Source: Nocardia tenerifensis NBRC 101015 (GTDB lineage: Bacteria; Actinomycetota; Actinomycetes; Mycobacteriales; Mycobacteriaceae). From it: a DNA stretch of 39,094 nt. How positions within the stretch are numbered: position 1 is the first letter of the stretch; each line of letters opens with the position of its first letter. The stretch lies in the NCBI RefSeq assembly GCF_000308715.1, contig NZ_BAGH01000370.1:1-39094 (forward strand), given 5' to 3'. Shown piece by piece: positions 15,336 through 24,858 of the stretch. The notes beneath the pieces are model-generated. The model had not been told where the DNA came from, did no database searches, and was given only the letters and a program-made list of their open reading frames with translations. Both the position numbers and the translations under genes were made by a program.

Positions 15336-18300
15336 TCAACCCGCGTCGGCGGGGCGCAGCACCGCACCGGGAGTGGGCCCCGACGGCAGGAAGCCGGAGG
15401 TGATGAACTCCCGGATGTACGCGTCGAGTGCCGCCTCGGTGATCGGCGGGCACTCGATTCCGGTGTCGGCGAGGGCTTCTCGGGTGTGCGCGTCGCTCCA
15501 GTCGAGATGCCCTGAGCCCAGGTAGTTCTCGCTCAGCAGTGCCGCGCGGACCAGGGAGTCGTCGCCGGCGGCATTGCGGCGCCGAGACTCCTCGGCGAGG
15601 GCCGCGCGCACCCTGTCGAGCGGGGCGATGGTCACCGGCAGGCCGTGATAGCGCAGGCATGTGAAGATGTCGCCCACCGTCACCGAAGCCTTGTTGACCA
15701 GGTGGTACACGGTCTCCGACCGTGGCAGGACGACGAGATCGACGATCGCGCGGGCCACGTAGGTGACCGGCACGAGGGAGACCGCCGCGTCGCCGACGTC
15801 CGGGGCGAGCCCCAGGATCGCGGCGGCGCGGATCATGTTCCAGAACGAGTCGCCGGCGCTGTTCACGCCCACGTTCGGGTCGCCGCAGATGGTTCCCGGG
15901 CGGTAGACGCCGATGGGGACGCCGCGTTCGCCGGCCTGCCGAACCAGTTGCTCCGCAGCCCATTTGGAGGTGACGTAACCGTTGTCCGGCAGTTGGTCGA
16001 CGCGGAGCCGAACACTCTCCTCGATCACCCCCGGCACCGCCGTCGTGGGAACGGTGGCGCCCAGGGTGGAGACGAAATGCACCGGCTTGAGCCGTCGCGT
16101 CGTCGCCAGCCGGAGCACGTCCCGGGTGCCCTCGACATTGGCGGCGCGCAGCCGGGCGTACGGATCGATGTGATTGACCCGCGCGCCGTTGTGCAGGACG
16201 ACATCGACGCTGTCGGTCAGGCGGTCGTAGTCGGCGTCGGACAATCCCAGCCGCGGCGCGCCGAGATCGCCTGGCACGGCGACGATCCGGGCCGCGAGGG
16301 TGTCGTCCCACAGCCGGTACCGGTGCAGGGCCTGTCGGATTCGATCCGTGCCCTGGTGCGGGGAGTCCGCGCGAACCAGGCACACGACCCGTGCGTCGGT
16401 GCGCCGCAACAGTTCTCGGAGCAGGTGCGCGCCGAGGAAGCCGGTCGCACCGGTCAGCAGGACTTCGCGTGGCGCACCCGCGTGCGCGGGCAGGCAATCG
16501 CGGCCGTGGATCTCGGGCTCGAGGACGGCGTCCTCGCCCGGCGTCGCCGCCCGGATCCGCACCGGCGCACCGCTCAGATGCGCCGCGAGCCCGCGCACCG
16601 TCGGCGTGCCGAGCAGCGCCGACATCGGCACGGCGCGATCGAGCCGGGCCGAGAGTCGTTGGTGCAGGGTGAAAGCCATCAGCGAGGAGCCGCCGAGCTC
16701 GAAGAAGTCGTCGGTCACCCCGATCGGTGAGACGCCGAGGACCTCGGCGAAGGCTTCGGCGATGGCCCGCTCCAGCTCGGTCTCGGGGGCGACGCCGTCC
16801 CGCGAGGCGAACACCGGCTGGGGCAGCGCCGCGCGGTCCAGCTTGCCGCTGGTGTTGGTCGGCAGCGCGTCGAGGACCACCACCGCCGACGGCACCATGT
16901 AGGCGGGCAAGGAGCGAGAGACGGACTGCCGCAGCACATTCGGGTCGGCGACGGCGCCGGGCGCCGCGACGACGTACCCGACGAGCCGATCACCGCCGTC
17001 GGACGGCTGCACCGCCACCGCCGCCTGACCCACGGCGGGATCGGCGAGCAGCGCGGTCTCGATATCGCCGAGCTCGATCCGGTGCCCGCGCACCTTCACC
17101 TGGAAGTCGCTGCGTCCGAGGCACTCCAGGGTTCCGCGCGTGCTCCAGCGCACCAGGTCCCCGGTCCGGTACATGCGCGCGCCCCGCTCGGCCGGGTTCG
17201 CGACGAAGCGCCCCGCGGTGAGCCCCGTCGCGCCGCGATAGCCGCGGGCGAGTTGGACACCGGCCAAGTAGAGTTCGCCGACCGCGCCCACGGGCACCGG
17301 CCGCAGCCGGGCGTCGAGGACGAAGGCCCGCGAGTTCCACTCCGGCACACCGATCGGCACCGTGGGCGCGGGATCTGCGGGGTCGAAGCGATGCTCGGTC
17401 ATGCTGACGGCGGCCTCGGTCGGGCCGTAGAGGTTGTGCACCTCCGCGCGGGAGATCGCGTCGAAGGCCCGCGCGGTCTCGGGCGCGAGCGCCTCGCCGA
17501 TGACGAAAACGGCTCGCAGCGAAGCCAGTTCGGTGGCGGTGGCGTGTCCGGCGAAGGTGGTGAGCATGGTGGGCACGAAATCGGTGAGCGTGACACTGTG
17601 CTCGGAGATCAGGGCGCACAGCGCCGCCGGATCCCGGTGCTCGTCCGGTCCCGCCAGCACCATCCGCGCGCCCGCGCGCAGCGGCAGGAAGTAGCCCCAC
17701 AGGGATACGTCGAAGGTTGCCGGGGTCTTCTGTAGATAGACGTCCGCGGCGGTCACTTCATACCGGCGCAGCATCCACTCCAGTTGGTTGACGATCGCTT
17801 CGTGACTGACCACCACGCCTTTGGGGCGGCCGGTGGAGCCGGAGGTGTAGATGACATACGCGGGGTGATCCCCGCGCAGCGGGAGTAGTCGCTCGTCCCG
17901 GCGCACCGGCGCGGAATCCAGCCCGGTCAGGTCCAGGGTGTCGACGGCGTGCGCCGCGGCGACCGTGAACGAGTCGGCACTGGTCGTCAGGATGCACTGC
18001 GGCGCGGCCGATTCCAGCACGTAGCCGATCCGTTCGGCCGGATGGTCCGGATCGAGGGGCACCCACGCGCCACCCGCCTCGGCGATGGCGCACAGCGCGA
18101 CGACCTGATCGATGGACCGGCGCATGGCCACCGCCACGACCGTCTCCGGGCCGACGCCCTGCCCGATCAGCCACCGCGCCAGCCGGTTACACCGATCCCG
18201 CAGCTGCGCGTAGGTCAGCGTCGCCGAGCCGCGGACCAGCGCGACGGCGTCCGGCGTGGCCTCGGCGTTGCGCTGCAAGGCCGCGCCGAGTGGTTCGTCG

Positions 18301-21300
18301 GCGACCGCGTGATCGGCTCCGGCCGACCAGGACTCGATCCGCCGCCGCTCGTCCGGGTGCACCAGGTCGATATCGCCGACCGCGCCCGCCGGATCGGCGG
18401 CGACCTCGTGCAGGACGCGGATGTAGGCGTCGAGGAATCGCCGCACCGTCGGCTCGTCGAAAAGGTCCGTGGCGTAGCTGAACCGGATGATGATCGGACC
18501 CGGCGCGCCGTCGGCGTCGTGCTCGTCCACCACCGCGATGTGCAGATCCGTTTTGGCCGTGCGCGTGTCGATGTCGAGCCCGGAGAAGGTGAGCCCGGGG
18601 AGCTCGAGGCTGGCCTTGCCGAAGTTCTGGAACGCGAAACCGACCTGGTACAGCGGGTGTCGGCCCGGGGAGCGCACGGGGTTGACCGCGTCCACGACGT
18701 GCTCGAACGGCACCTCGGAGTGCGCGAAGTTCACCAGATCCCGATCGCGCGTCCGATCGAGCAGGGCGGCGAAGCTCTCGCCGAGGTCGATCCTGGTCCG
18801 CGAGACCGTCGTATTGACGAACATGCCGACGAGATCGTCGAGGGCCGCCTCGGCGCGATTGGTCATCGGCACGCCGATGGCGATGTCGGTGCTGCCGGAG
18901 AGCCGGGACAGCAGCACCGCCAGGGCCGAGCGCATCACCATGAACAGCGTGGCCTTGTGTTCGCGTGCGACGGCGAGCAGTTCGCGGTGCAGGGCGGCGG
19001 GCGCCGGTCGCTGGGTGGCCGCCCCGCGCAGCGACGCGACGCTCGGCCGCGGTCGATCGGCGGGCAGGTCCAGCTCGTCGGGCAGCCCGGCGAGCTCGGT
19101 GGTCCAGTAGGAAAGCTGCTGGGAAAGCATGGAATTCGGGTCGTCGCGCGAGCCGAGCAGCTCCTGCTGCCACAGGGCGTAGTCGGCGTACTGGATCTCC
19201 AGCGGCCGCCAGGCGGGAGCCGTGCCCGCCGACCGCGCGGTGTAGGCGAGCGCGATATCGCGCGCCAGCGGGGCGAGCGAGGAGCCGTCGGCGCAGATGT
19301 GGTGCACCGCGCACACCAGCACGTACTCCCTTGGCGTCCGCAGCAATCGAACCCGCAGCGGCACCTCGGTCGACACGTCGAACCCGCGCCAGAGCAGGGC
19401 GCGAATCCGCTCGGCCACCGCGCCGGGCTCGGCCGTCGGCATCTCCTCGACGGCGAACCGCGCCACGACCTCGGCGGTCTCGACCGCCTGCTGACGCGGC
19501 CCCGCGGCGTCGGCGGGATACGTAGTGCGCAGGATCTCGTGGCGTGCAACGGTATCGGTGAAGGCCGCGCGCAGGACCTCGACGTCGAGATCCCCGGACA
19601 TGGTGAGGGCGAAGCCGATATTGTCCACCGACGACTCCGGGTCGAACTGATTGCGCAGCCAGAACCGGAGCTGGGACGGCGACAGCGGTATCCGCGCGGG
19701 TCGCGGCCGGGCGAGCAGCGCGGGCCTGCCCTCGTCGAACCGCTGCGCCTGCAACGCCTTCGCCAACGCCCCGACGGTCGGATGGTCGAACAGCAGCCGG
19801 GTCGGGATCTTGGCCTGCCAGGTCTCGCTCAGCCGCGCGGCCACCTGGGTGGCGAGCAGCGAATTGCCGCCAGCGGCAAAGAAATCGGAGTCCGCGCCCC
19901 ACTGACGCTGCCCAAGCACCCGCGCGAAGACCTCCGCGATCAACTCCTCGCCGGGCCCGGACAGCGACCGGCAGGGAAGCTGATCGACCGTGCGGGCGCG
20001 CAACGCCGCCCGGTCCGCTTTTCCGTTGGGCGTGAGCGGTATGCGGTCGATCACGGTGATCGACGCGGGCAGCATGTACTGCGGCAGCCGGCGGGCCAGC
20101 GCGTTCGCCAGCTCGTCGGCCGCGAGCGCGCGGTCCGGCTCCGGCTGGACGTAGGCCGCCAAAGCCGTGTCGCCCGCCGCGGTCTTGCGGTCGACGGCGA
20201 CCGCGGCGCGCACCCCCGGCTGTAGCGCGAGCACCGACTCGATCTCGCCGAGCTCGATCCGGAAACCGCGGACCTTCACCTGATCGTCTGTGCGGCCGAG
20301 GTATTCGAGGTCGCCGTCGGTGCCGCGGCGCACGAGGTCGCCGGTGCGATACATCCGAGCGCCCGGCGCACCGTGCGGGTCGGCCAGAAAACGCTGAGCC
20401 GTCAGGCCGGGGCGATCGTGGTAGCCGCGCGCCAATCCTGGCCCGGATACGTAGAGTTCGCCCGCGGTTCCCACCCCGACCGGGCGCAGACGCTGGTCGA
20501 GCACCCGGCAGTTCATCCCCGACAGCGCCGCCCCGATGGTCACCGGCCGGTCCGGCGACAGCGGGGAGCTGATGGACACCATGATGGTGGTCTCGGTCGG
20601 GCCGTAGCCGTTGAAGAAGCGGCGGCCGGGCGTCGCCCAGCGGTGAACCAGTGGGGCGGGGCAGGTTTCGCCGCCGACGATCACCACGCGCAGCGGATCG
20701 AGCCCGGCCGGCTCCAGCGAGGCCAGGGCCGAGGGCGTCAGGAACGCATGGCTGACCTGCTGCCGCGCGATGAGGCTCGCCAGCTCGGCGCCGCCGTACA
20801 CGGTCGGCGGCACGATAACCATGGTGGCCGCCGCGCCGATCGCCAGCAGCAGTTCGAGCACCGAGGCGTCGAAGCTCGGCGACGCGAAATGCAGTGTGCG
20901 CGCCGACGGTGTGAGGGCGTATCTGCTGACCTGCTCGGCACAGAACGCCGCGAGGCCGGCGTGCGTGACCGCCACGCCTTTCGGGCGACCCGTCGAGCCG
21001 GAGGTGTAGATCAGATAGGCGGCGTTGGAGATTCGCAGCAGCGCGGGGCGATCGATATAGGAGATGGGATTCGCCGCCGCCGCGTCGATCCGCGCGGCGA
21101 AATCTGGGTCATCGATGGCGAGCCAGCGCACGCCGTCGGGCAGTGCGGGCGCGTATTCGCCGTCGGTGAGCCCGATTTCGGCGGCGCAGTCGGTCGCCTG
21201 GAAGTGGAACCGCTTGCGCGGCAGGCTCGGATCGATCGGCACGAACGCGGCGCCGGTCTTGGCCACGGCCCACACCGCGAGCACCGAGTCGATCGACCGC

Positions 21301-21593
21301 GGCAGCGCGATCACCACCGAGCTCTCCGGCCCGGCCCCCATCCCGAGCAGCACCCGCGCCAATTGCGAAGAGCGTGCGTCGAGGTCGCGGTAGGTGATGT
21401 GGCTGTCACCGCACACCGCCGCGACGCCGTCGGGATTGCGCTCCACCGCCGCGGTGAGCAATGCGGCGAGCGTCGGTGAGTGCGACGCCGACGTCCGGCG
21501 GGAGCGTGCGCGACGAACGGACGAGGGGGTCCGGTGAATACCACTGGTCAAGCTCTGGTCCCGCCATACGAAGTGACATCGAAAAACAGACAT
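15336..21593 (-). CDS. Bimodular NRPS with reductive release: A-PCP-C-A-PCP-R
   Basis: About 2,085 residues from ATG 21593. A1 (about 45-535) has YTSGSTGRPKG, FDASVLEL, NGYGPTET, YRTGDLV and PNGKADR. PCP1 has AAGGNSL (S578). The condensation domain (about 635-1075) has HHICADG (764-770), active in appearance. A2 (about 1090-1590) has FDVSLWGY and NLYGPTEA. PCP2 has ELGGSSL (S1637). The terminal thioester reductase has LLTGATGFLGAHLL, STLGAT and the YVTSK catalytic pair (1873-1877). My hand-read specificity codes are DALFIGGIMK for A1 and DVWDFILVSK for A2; both keep Asp235, so alpha-amino acids are expected, but I do not assign them. The expected product is a dipeptide aldehyde or its cyclised imine or pyrazinone, as with AusA of Staphylococcus. 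The start is uncertain: GTG 21632 and TTG 21551 are also possible and none has a strong ribosome site. It lies 74 bp behind the PaaX gene in the same direction. No MbtH gene is nearby. Confidence 0.88.
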   Translation of the reverse strand: MSVFRCHFVWRDQSLTSGIHRTPSSVRRARSRRTSASHSPTLAALLTAAVERNPDGVAAVCGDSHITYRDLDARSSQLARVLLGMGAGPESSVVIALPRSIDSVLAVWAVAKTGAAFVPIDPSLPRKRFHFQATDCAAEIGLTDGEYAPALPDGVRWLAIDDPDFAARIDAAAANPISYIDRPALLRISNAAYLIYTSGSTGRPKGVAVTHAGLAAFCAEQVSRYALTPSARTLHFASPSFDASVLELLLAIGAAATMVIVPPTVYGGAELASLIARQQVSHAFLTPSALASLEPAGLDPLRVVIVGGETCPAPLVHRWATPGRRFFNGYGPTETTIMVSISSPLSPDRPVTIGAALSGMNCRVLDQRLRPVGVGTAGELYVSGPGLARGYHDRPGLTAQRFLADPHGAPGARMYRTGDLVRRGTDGDLEYLGRTDDQVKVRGFRIELGEIESVLALQPGVRAAVAVDRKTAAGDTALAAYVQPEPDRALAADELANALARRLPQYMLPASITVIDRIPLTPNGKADRAALRARTVDQLPCRSLSGPGEELIAEVFARVLGQRQWGADSDFFAAGGNSLLATQVAARLSETWQAKIPTRLLFDHPTVGALAKALQAQRFDEGRPALLARPRPARIPLSPSQLRFWLRNQFDPESSVDNIGFALTMSGDLDVEVLRAAFTDTVARHEILRTTYPADAAGPRQQAVETAEVVARFAVEEMPTAEPGAVAERIRALLWRGFDVSTEVPLRVRLLRTPREYVLVCAVHHICADGSSLAPLARDIALAYTARSAGTAPAWRPLEIQYADYALWQQELLGSRDDPNSMLSQQLSYWTTELAGLPDELDLPADRPRPSVASLRGAATQRPAPAALHRELLAVAREHKATLFMVMRSALAVLLSRLSGSTDIAIGVPMTNRAEAALDDLVGMFVNTTVSRTRIDLGESFAALLDRTRDRDLVNFAHSEVPFEHVVDAVNPVRSPGRHPLYQVGFAFQNFGKASLELPGLTFSGLDIDTRTAKTDLHIAVVDEHDADGAPGPIIIRFSYATDLFDEPTVRRFLDAYIRVLHEVAADPAGAVGDIDLVHPDERRRIESWSAGADHAVADEPLGAALQRNAEATPDAVALVRGSATLTYAQLRDRCNRLARWLIGQGVGPETVVAVAMRRSIDQVVALCAIAEAGGAWVPLDPDHPAERIGYVLESAAPQCILTTSADSFTVAAAHAVDTLDLTGLDSAPVRRDERLLPLRGDHPAYVIYTSGSTGRPKGVVVSHEAIVNQLEWMLRRYEVTAADVYLQKTPATFDVSLWGYFLPLRAGARMVLAGPDEHRDPAALCALISEHSVTLTDFVPTMLTTFAGHATATELASLRAVFVIGEALAPETARAFDAISRAEVHNLYGPTEAAVSMTEHRFDPADPAPTVPIGVPEWNSRAFVLDARLRPVPVGAVGELYLAGVQLARGYRGATGLTAGRFVANPAERGARMYRTGDLVRWSTRGTLECLGRSDFQVKVRGHRIELGDIETALLADPAVGQAAVAVQPSDGGDRLVGYVVAAPGAVADPNVLRQSVSRSLPAYMVPSAVVVLDALPTNTSGKLDRAALPQPVFASRDGVAPETELERAIAEAFAEVLGVSPIGVTDDFFELGGSSLMAFTLHQRLSARLDRAVPMSALLGTPTVRGLAAHLSGAPVRIRAATPGEDAVLEPEIHGRDCLPAHAGAPREVLLTGATGFLGAHLLRELLRRTDARVVCLVRADSPHQGTDRIRQALHRYRLWDDTLAARIVAVPGDLGAPRLGLSDADYDRLTDSVDVVLHNGARVNHIDPYARLRAANVEGTRDVLRLATTRRLKPVHFVSTLGATVPTTAVPGVIEESVRLRVDQLPDNGYVTSKWAAEQLVRQAGERGVPIGVYRPGTICGDPNVGVNSAGDSFWNMIRAAAILGLAPDVGDAAVSLVPVTYVARAIVDLVVLPRSETVYHLVNKASVTVGDIFTCLRYHGLPVTIAPLDRVRAALAEESRRRNAAGDDSLVRAALLSENYLGSGHLDWSDAHTREALADTGIECPPITEAALDAYIREFITSGFLPSGPTPGAVLRPADAG

Positions 21594-21667
21594 AGGCGCA
21601 GGTGCTCGCCCATAAGCCCGGCGCGGAGCCACACTTTACGACATTGACCGGCAAGAGATTTCGGAAT

Positions 21668-22546
21668 TCAACGGATCAACATCCGTTGGCTATCGCCCGT
21701 AATACACGCGCGCACCCAGCGGCGGCTCGGTTCCAGGCAACGCCGCTGCGCGTCGGCGAACAGCCGCACGCTGTCCAGGCCCGGCCAGTCCGGCGGCAGC
21801 ATCTGGTCCGGGAGGCCGGGGTCGAGATAGGGGATGACGCGCCACTCATCGAGCAGCGGGACGAACCGATCGAAGGCGGCTCGGTCGGTGAGGTCGTCGA
21901 GGGTGAGGACGTCGCGGTGATGATCCAGGAAGGCGCGGTGGCGGGCGGCGAGGGCGGGCAGGTCCCACCACTGCGCCGCCGCCTCGCGCGGGGTGCCCGG
22001 CACCGTGAGTTCCGTTGCGCGAAAAGAGGTCACGTACTCGTCGAGTCCGAGCGCGGAGACGATCGAGGACGCCTCCGCCGCGAGGTAGTGCGGGCAGATC
22101 CACAGGCCCGCCGAGACGGTGCCGCAGCCGATCGAGGACAACCGGCGGCGCAGCTGATGCCGTGCGGCCCGCTGGGATTCGGGGATGCCGAACGAGATCA
22201 GGTGCCAGGCCTCACCGTCGGTCATCTGGCGGAAGCCGAAGATGCGCGGGTCGCCGCGGGTGTACATGGCCTCGGCGGCGTCGGTGATCCGGTATCCGCT
22301 GCGCCCGCCGCGGGTTTCGGCGTCGAGCACGCCCTTGCCCTTGAGCCGGGTGACCGCCGTCCGCGCGCTCTGCTCGGGCACGCCGAGCCCGGCCAGCAGG
22401 GCGCTGAAATCGGCGATGGCGATCCAGCCGCCGAGATCGCGGACGTAGGCGCCGAGCACGGTCCGGGCGAGCGAGGTGGCGCTGCCCGGCCGCGAATCGA
22501 TGTCGTCGAGGACGGCGCCCGCGAGATCAGCGCGCGGCGAGTTCAT
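21668..22546 (-). CDS. PaaX-family transcriptional regulator
   Basis: A 292-residue protein, the usual length for PaaX. The N-terminal winged helix (about 25-95) includes LLAGLGVPEQSARTAVTRLKGKGVLDAE and GGRSGYRITDAAEAMY. The central domain contains FGIPESQRAARHQLRRRL, a typical PaaX stretch, and the C-terminal domain contains the HRAFLDHHRDVLTLDDLTDRAAF region. PaaX itself represses phenylacetate degradation and senses phenylacetyl-CoA. Here the start codon lies 20 bases inside the end of kynU, so it is translationally coupled to the tryptophan-degradation genes. It probably controls the kyn operon using an aromatic ligand; this is inference. The NRPS gene follows 74 bp later. Confidence 0.85.
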   Translation of the reverse strand: MNSPRADLAGAVLDDIDSRPGSATSLARTVLGAYVRDLGGWIAIADFSALLAGLGVPEQSARTAVTRLKGKGVLDAETRGGRSGYRITDAAEAMYTRGDPRIFGFRQMTDGEAWHLISFGIPESQRAARHQLRRRLSSIGCGTVSAGLWICPHYLAAEASSIVSALGLDEYVTSFRATELTVPGTPREAAAQWWDLPALAARHRAFLDHHRDVLTLDDLTDRAAFDRFVPLLDEWRVIPYLDPGLPDQMLPPDWPGLDSVRLFADAQRRCLEPSRRWVRACITGDSQRMLIR

Positions 22547-23762
22547 CGCGGATCGCCGCGACCCCGGCGAGTACCTCGGCGTAGGTGGTGCTGAGCGGGC
22601 TCAAGCCGATCCGGATGCCCTGGGGCGGACGGAAATCCGGGATGACGCCGCGTTGCCAGAGCCGCGCGGTGATCTCCTTGAACCGCGGGTGATCGATCGT
22701 CACGTGCCCGCCGCGGCGGGCCGGGTCGGCGGGCGAGGAGACCTCGACGCCGAGGGGCGCGAGCCAGTGCGCGACGAGGTCGAGCGCGAACCCGGTGAGC
22801 GCGACCGACTTCGCCCGCACGGCCGCCATGCCGGCCTCCTCGATCAGGTCGAGAGTGTCCTGGATCGGCAGCATGCCGATGATCGCGGGCGTTCCGCTGA
22901 TCACCCGCCGGATGCCCTGTGCCGGAACGTATCCCTGCGCCATCTCGAACGGGCTCTCCCGCCCCATCCACCCCCAGATCGGCTGCGTGAAGTCGGCGAG
23001 GTGCTCCGCGCGGACGTAGGCGAACGCGGGCGCGCCGGGACCGCCGTTGAGGTACTTGTAGGTGCAGCCCACCGCGAAATCAACTGCCCAGGAATCGAGT
23101 TCGAGCTCCACCGCGCCCGCCGAGTGGCACAGGTCGAGCAGGAGCAACGCGCCGACGTCATGGGCGACGGCGCGGAGGGCGGGGGCGTCGAGCAGATATC
23201 CGGAGCGGTAGGCGACGTGACTGAGCACCACGAGCGCGGTGCGCTCGGAGACCGCCTCGGCCAGCTCGCGTGCGGTGACGCCGCCGGTGAACTCCGGTTC
23301 GATCCACCGCAGCGTCAGGCCGAGCTCGCGCGCGATCGACTCCAGCAGGTAGCGGTCGGTGGGGAAGTTGTCCCGGTCGAGCACGATCTCGGTGCGCCCC
23401 GGCCGCAGCGCGAGCGCGCCGCGCGCGATCTTGTACAGCAGCACGGTGGTCGAGTCGCCGATGGTGGTCTGGCCGGGCGCGGCGCCGAGCACCGTCGCGC
23501 CGATCCGGTCGCCGATGGTCACCGGCAAGTCGAACCATTGCTCGTCCCAGCCGCGGATGAGCCGGCCGCCCCAGGCCTCGGTGACGAACGCGGCGATGCG
23601 CTCGGCGGTCGCCCGGGTGGGGCGGCCGAGCGAGTTGCCGTCGAGGTAGGCGACGATCTCCGGGTCGTCGCTGCCGAGGAAGCGGCCGGGGTAGTCGCGC
23701 AGCGGGTCGGCCTCGTCGAGAGCCTTTGCGCGCGTGGCGAAGTCGGCCTGGGTGTAGGTCAT
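22527..23762 (-). CDS. kynU: Kynureninase
   Basis: A 411-residue PLP enzyme that cleaves kynurenine to anthranilate and alanine. Visible marks include DGNSLGRPT near the N-terminus, DSTTVLLYKI, RTEIVLDRDNFPTDRYLLE, LLLLDLCHSAGAVELEL (a PLP-binding Asp region), and the Schiff-base Lys in GCTYKYLNGGPGAPAFAYV. The C-terminus contains IRIGLSPLSTTYAEV. Length agrees with family members. The ATG at 23762 lies five bases after the kynA stop, so the genes form an operon; the longer open frame beyond it is kynA on another frame. The stop overlaps the start of the PaaX gene. An arylformamidase (kynB) is not adjacent, so formylkynurenine hydrolysis is left to another locus or a non-dedicated hydrolase. 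Confidence 0.95.
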   Translation of the reverse strand: MTYTQADFATRAKALDEADPLRDYPGRFLGSDDPEIVAYLDGNSLGRPTRATAERIAAFVTEAWGGRLIRGWDEQWFDLPVTIGDRIGATVLGAAPGQTTIGDSTTVLLYKIARGALALRPGRTEIVLDRDNFPTDRYLLESIARELGLTLRWIEPEFTGGVTARELAEAVSERTALVVLSHVAYRSGYLLDAPALRAVAHDVGALLLLDLCHSAGAVELELDSWAVDFAVGCTYKYLNGGPGAPAFAYVRAEHLADFTQPIWGWMGRESPFEMAQGYVPAQGIRRVISGTPAIIGMLPIQDTLDLIEEAGMAAVRAKSVALTGFALDLVAHWLAPLGVEVSSPADPARRGGHVTIDHPRFKEITARLWQRGVIPDFRPPQGIRIGLSPLSTTYAEVLAGVAAIRDELAAR

Positions 23763-23767
23763 GTCGG

Positions 23768-24622
23768 TCAGCGTCCGATCTCGGTGCGTACGGCGAACAG
23801 TTCGGGGAAGAAGGTCAGGTCGAGGGCGCGTTGCAGGAAGCCGACCCCGCTGGAGCCGCCGGTGCCGCGCTTGGTGCCGATGGTGCGCAGCACGGTGCGC
23901 ATGTGCCGGAAGCGCCACAGCTGGAAATTCTCCTCCAGGTCGACCAGCTCCTCGAAGGTCTCGTAGATCGACCAATGCTCCTCGGGGGCATCGTAAATCG
24001 ATTTCACCAGCGGCAGCAGCGCCGGATCGAGGACGTAGGCCGCCGTGACGTCCCGCTCGAGCGTCGAGCGCGGCACGTCGAGCCCGATGCGCGAGACGTA
24101 GTGCCAGAACGCGTCGTACAGGCTCGGCTCGTGCAGCAGGGTCCGCAACTCCTTGTGCGCCACCGGATCCGACTCGAACACCCGCAGCATGCCGGCGTTC
24201 TTGTTGCCGAGAATGAACTCCACGGCGCGGTACTGATAGGACTGGAAGCCCGACGAGTTGCCGAGCACGTCGCGGAACTGGGCGTACTCGGTCGGCGTCA
24301 GGGTCGCCAGCACCGACCACTGCTCGGTCAGCGTCTTCTGGATATGTTTCACGCGCGCAATGCGTTTCAGCGCGACCCCGATGTCGTCGGCCTCGAAAGC
24401 CGCACGCGCCGCGCGGGTTTCGTGCAGGACCAGTTTGAGCCAGAGCTCGGTGGTCTGGTGCTGGATGATGAACAGCAGCTCGTCGTGGTGCGCGGGCTTG
24501 CTGACCGGGTGCTGGGCGCTGAGCAGGGTGTCCAGGTCGAGGTAGCCGCCGTAGCTCAGGCGCGAGCTGAAGTCGGTGACGATGTCGTGTTCGAGGGCGC
24601 GGGTGTTGTGCTCGACGGTCAT
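23768..24622 (-). CDS. kynA: Tryptophan 2,3-dioxygenase
   Basis: A 284-residue haem dioxygenase that opens the indole ring of L-tryptophan to N-formylkynurenine. Family motifs are complete: [18 protein letters not shown] (the active-site His and substrate-binding region), [22 protein letters not shown], and [10 protein letters not shown], whose His is the haem ligand, followed by [15 protein letters not shown] with the substrate-binding Thr. ATG 24622 has GAGGGGA seven bases upstream; the upstream frame extension lacks family similarity. It is the first gene of kynA-kynU-paaX, possibly also driving the NRPS gene behind. A divergent TerD gene starts 236 bp away. Confidence 0.95.
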   Translation of the reverse strand: MTVEHNTRALEHDIVTDFSSRLSYGGYLDLDTLLSAQHPVSKPAHHDELLFIIQHQTTELWLKLVLHETRAARAAFEADDIGVALKRIARVKHIQKTLTEQWSVLATLTPTEYAQFRDVLGNSSGFQSYQYRAVEFILGNKNAGMLRVFESDPVAHKELRTLLHEPSLYDAFWHYVSRIGLDVPRSTLERDVTAAYVLDPALLPLVKSIYDAPEEHWSIYETFEELVDLEENFQLWRFRHMRTVLRTIGTKRGTGGSSGVGFLQRALDLTFFPELFAVRTEIGR

Positions 24623-24661
24623 GCGAAATCCCCTCGGTTGGGTGCTGCTTACCCCGACGAT

Positions 24662-24697
24662 ATGACATGATCGTGACGTACGCCAGCTAAGTGTCAT
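24662..24697. promoter_or_regulatory. Candidate operator half-sites upstream of kynA
   Basis: ATGACA (24662-24667) and TGTCAT (24692-24697) are inverted copies separated by 24 bp, in the region between kynA and the divergent TerD gene, within 40-75 bp of the kynA start. The spacing puts them about three helical turns apart. This could bind the PaaX protein, but the match to any published PaaX site is too weak to claim. Confidence 0.25.
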
Positions 24698-24858
24698 GGT
24701 TGGGCACATGTCGCAGCCCTGCCTGCCAGTGGCCGGGTCGCCGGGGCAGCGACGATTCCGGAATTCGATCGACGCCCGAAAGGGGCGCGAATATTCGCCG
24801 CCATAATCGGCGCGCGCCGCTACCCGTATTTCGAAAAGTTCTTTGTAGGGTGTGGTGA

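Noticed and set aside
17949..20225. Long plus-strand frame of 758 codons opposite the NRPS
   Set aside because: It is antisense to conserved NRPS domains and has the Arg/Gly/His-rich composition of a GC-rich shadow frame, with no recognisable motif.
21406..21654. Possible frameshift at the start of the NRPS (another minus frame opens with a plausible N-terminus)
   Set aside because: The in-frame sequence already has the Arg-rich linker followed by TLAALLTAAVERNPDG typical of A-domain starts, so no frameshift is needed; only the start codon is uncertain.
24662..24697. A classical PaaX box near kynA
   Set aside because: TGATCGTGACG only loosely resembles the known PaaX consensus; only inverted half-sites were retained, at low confidence.
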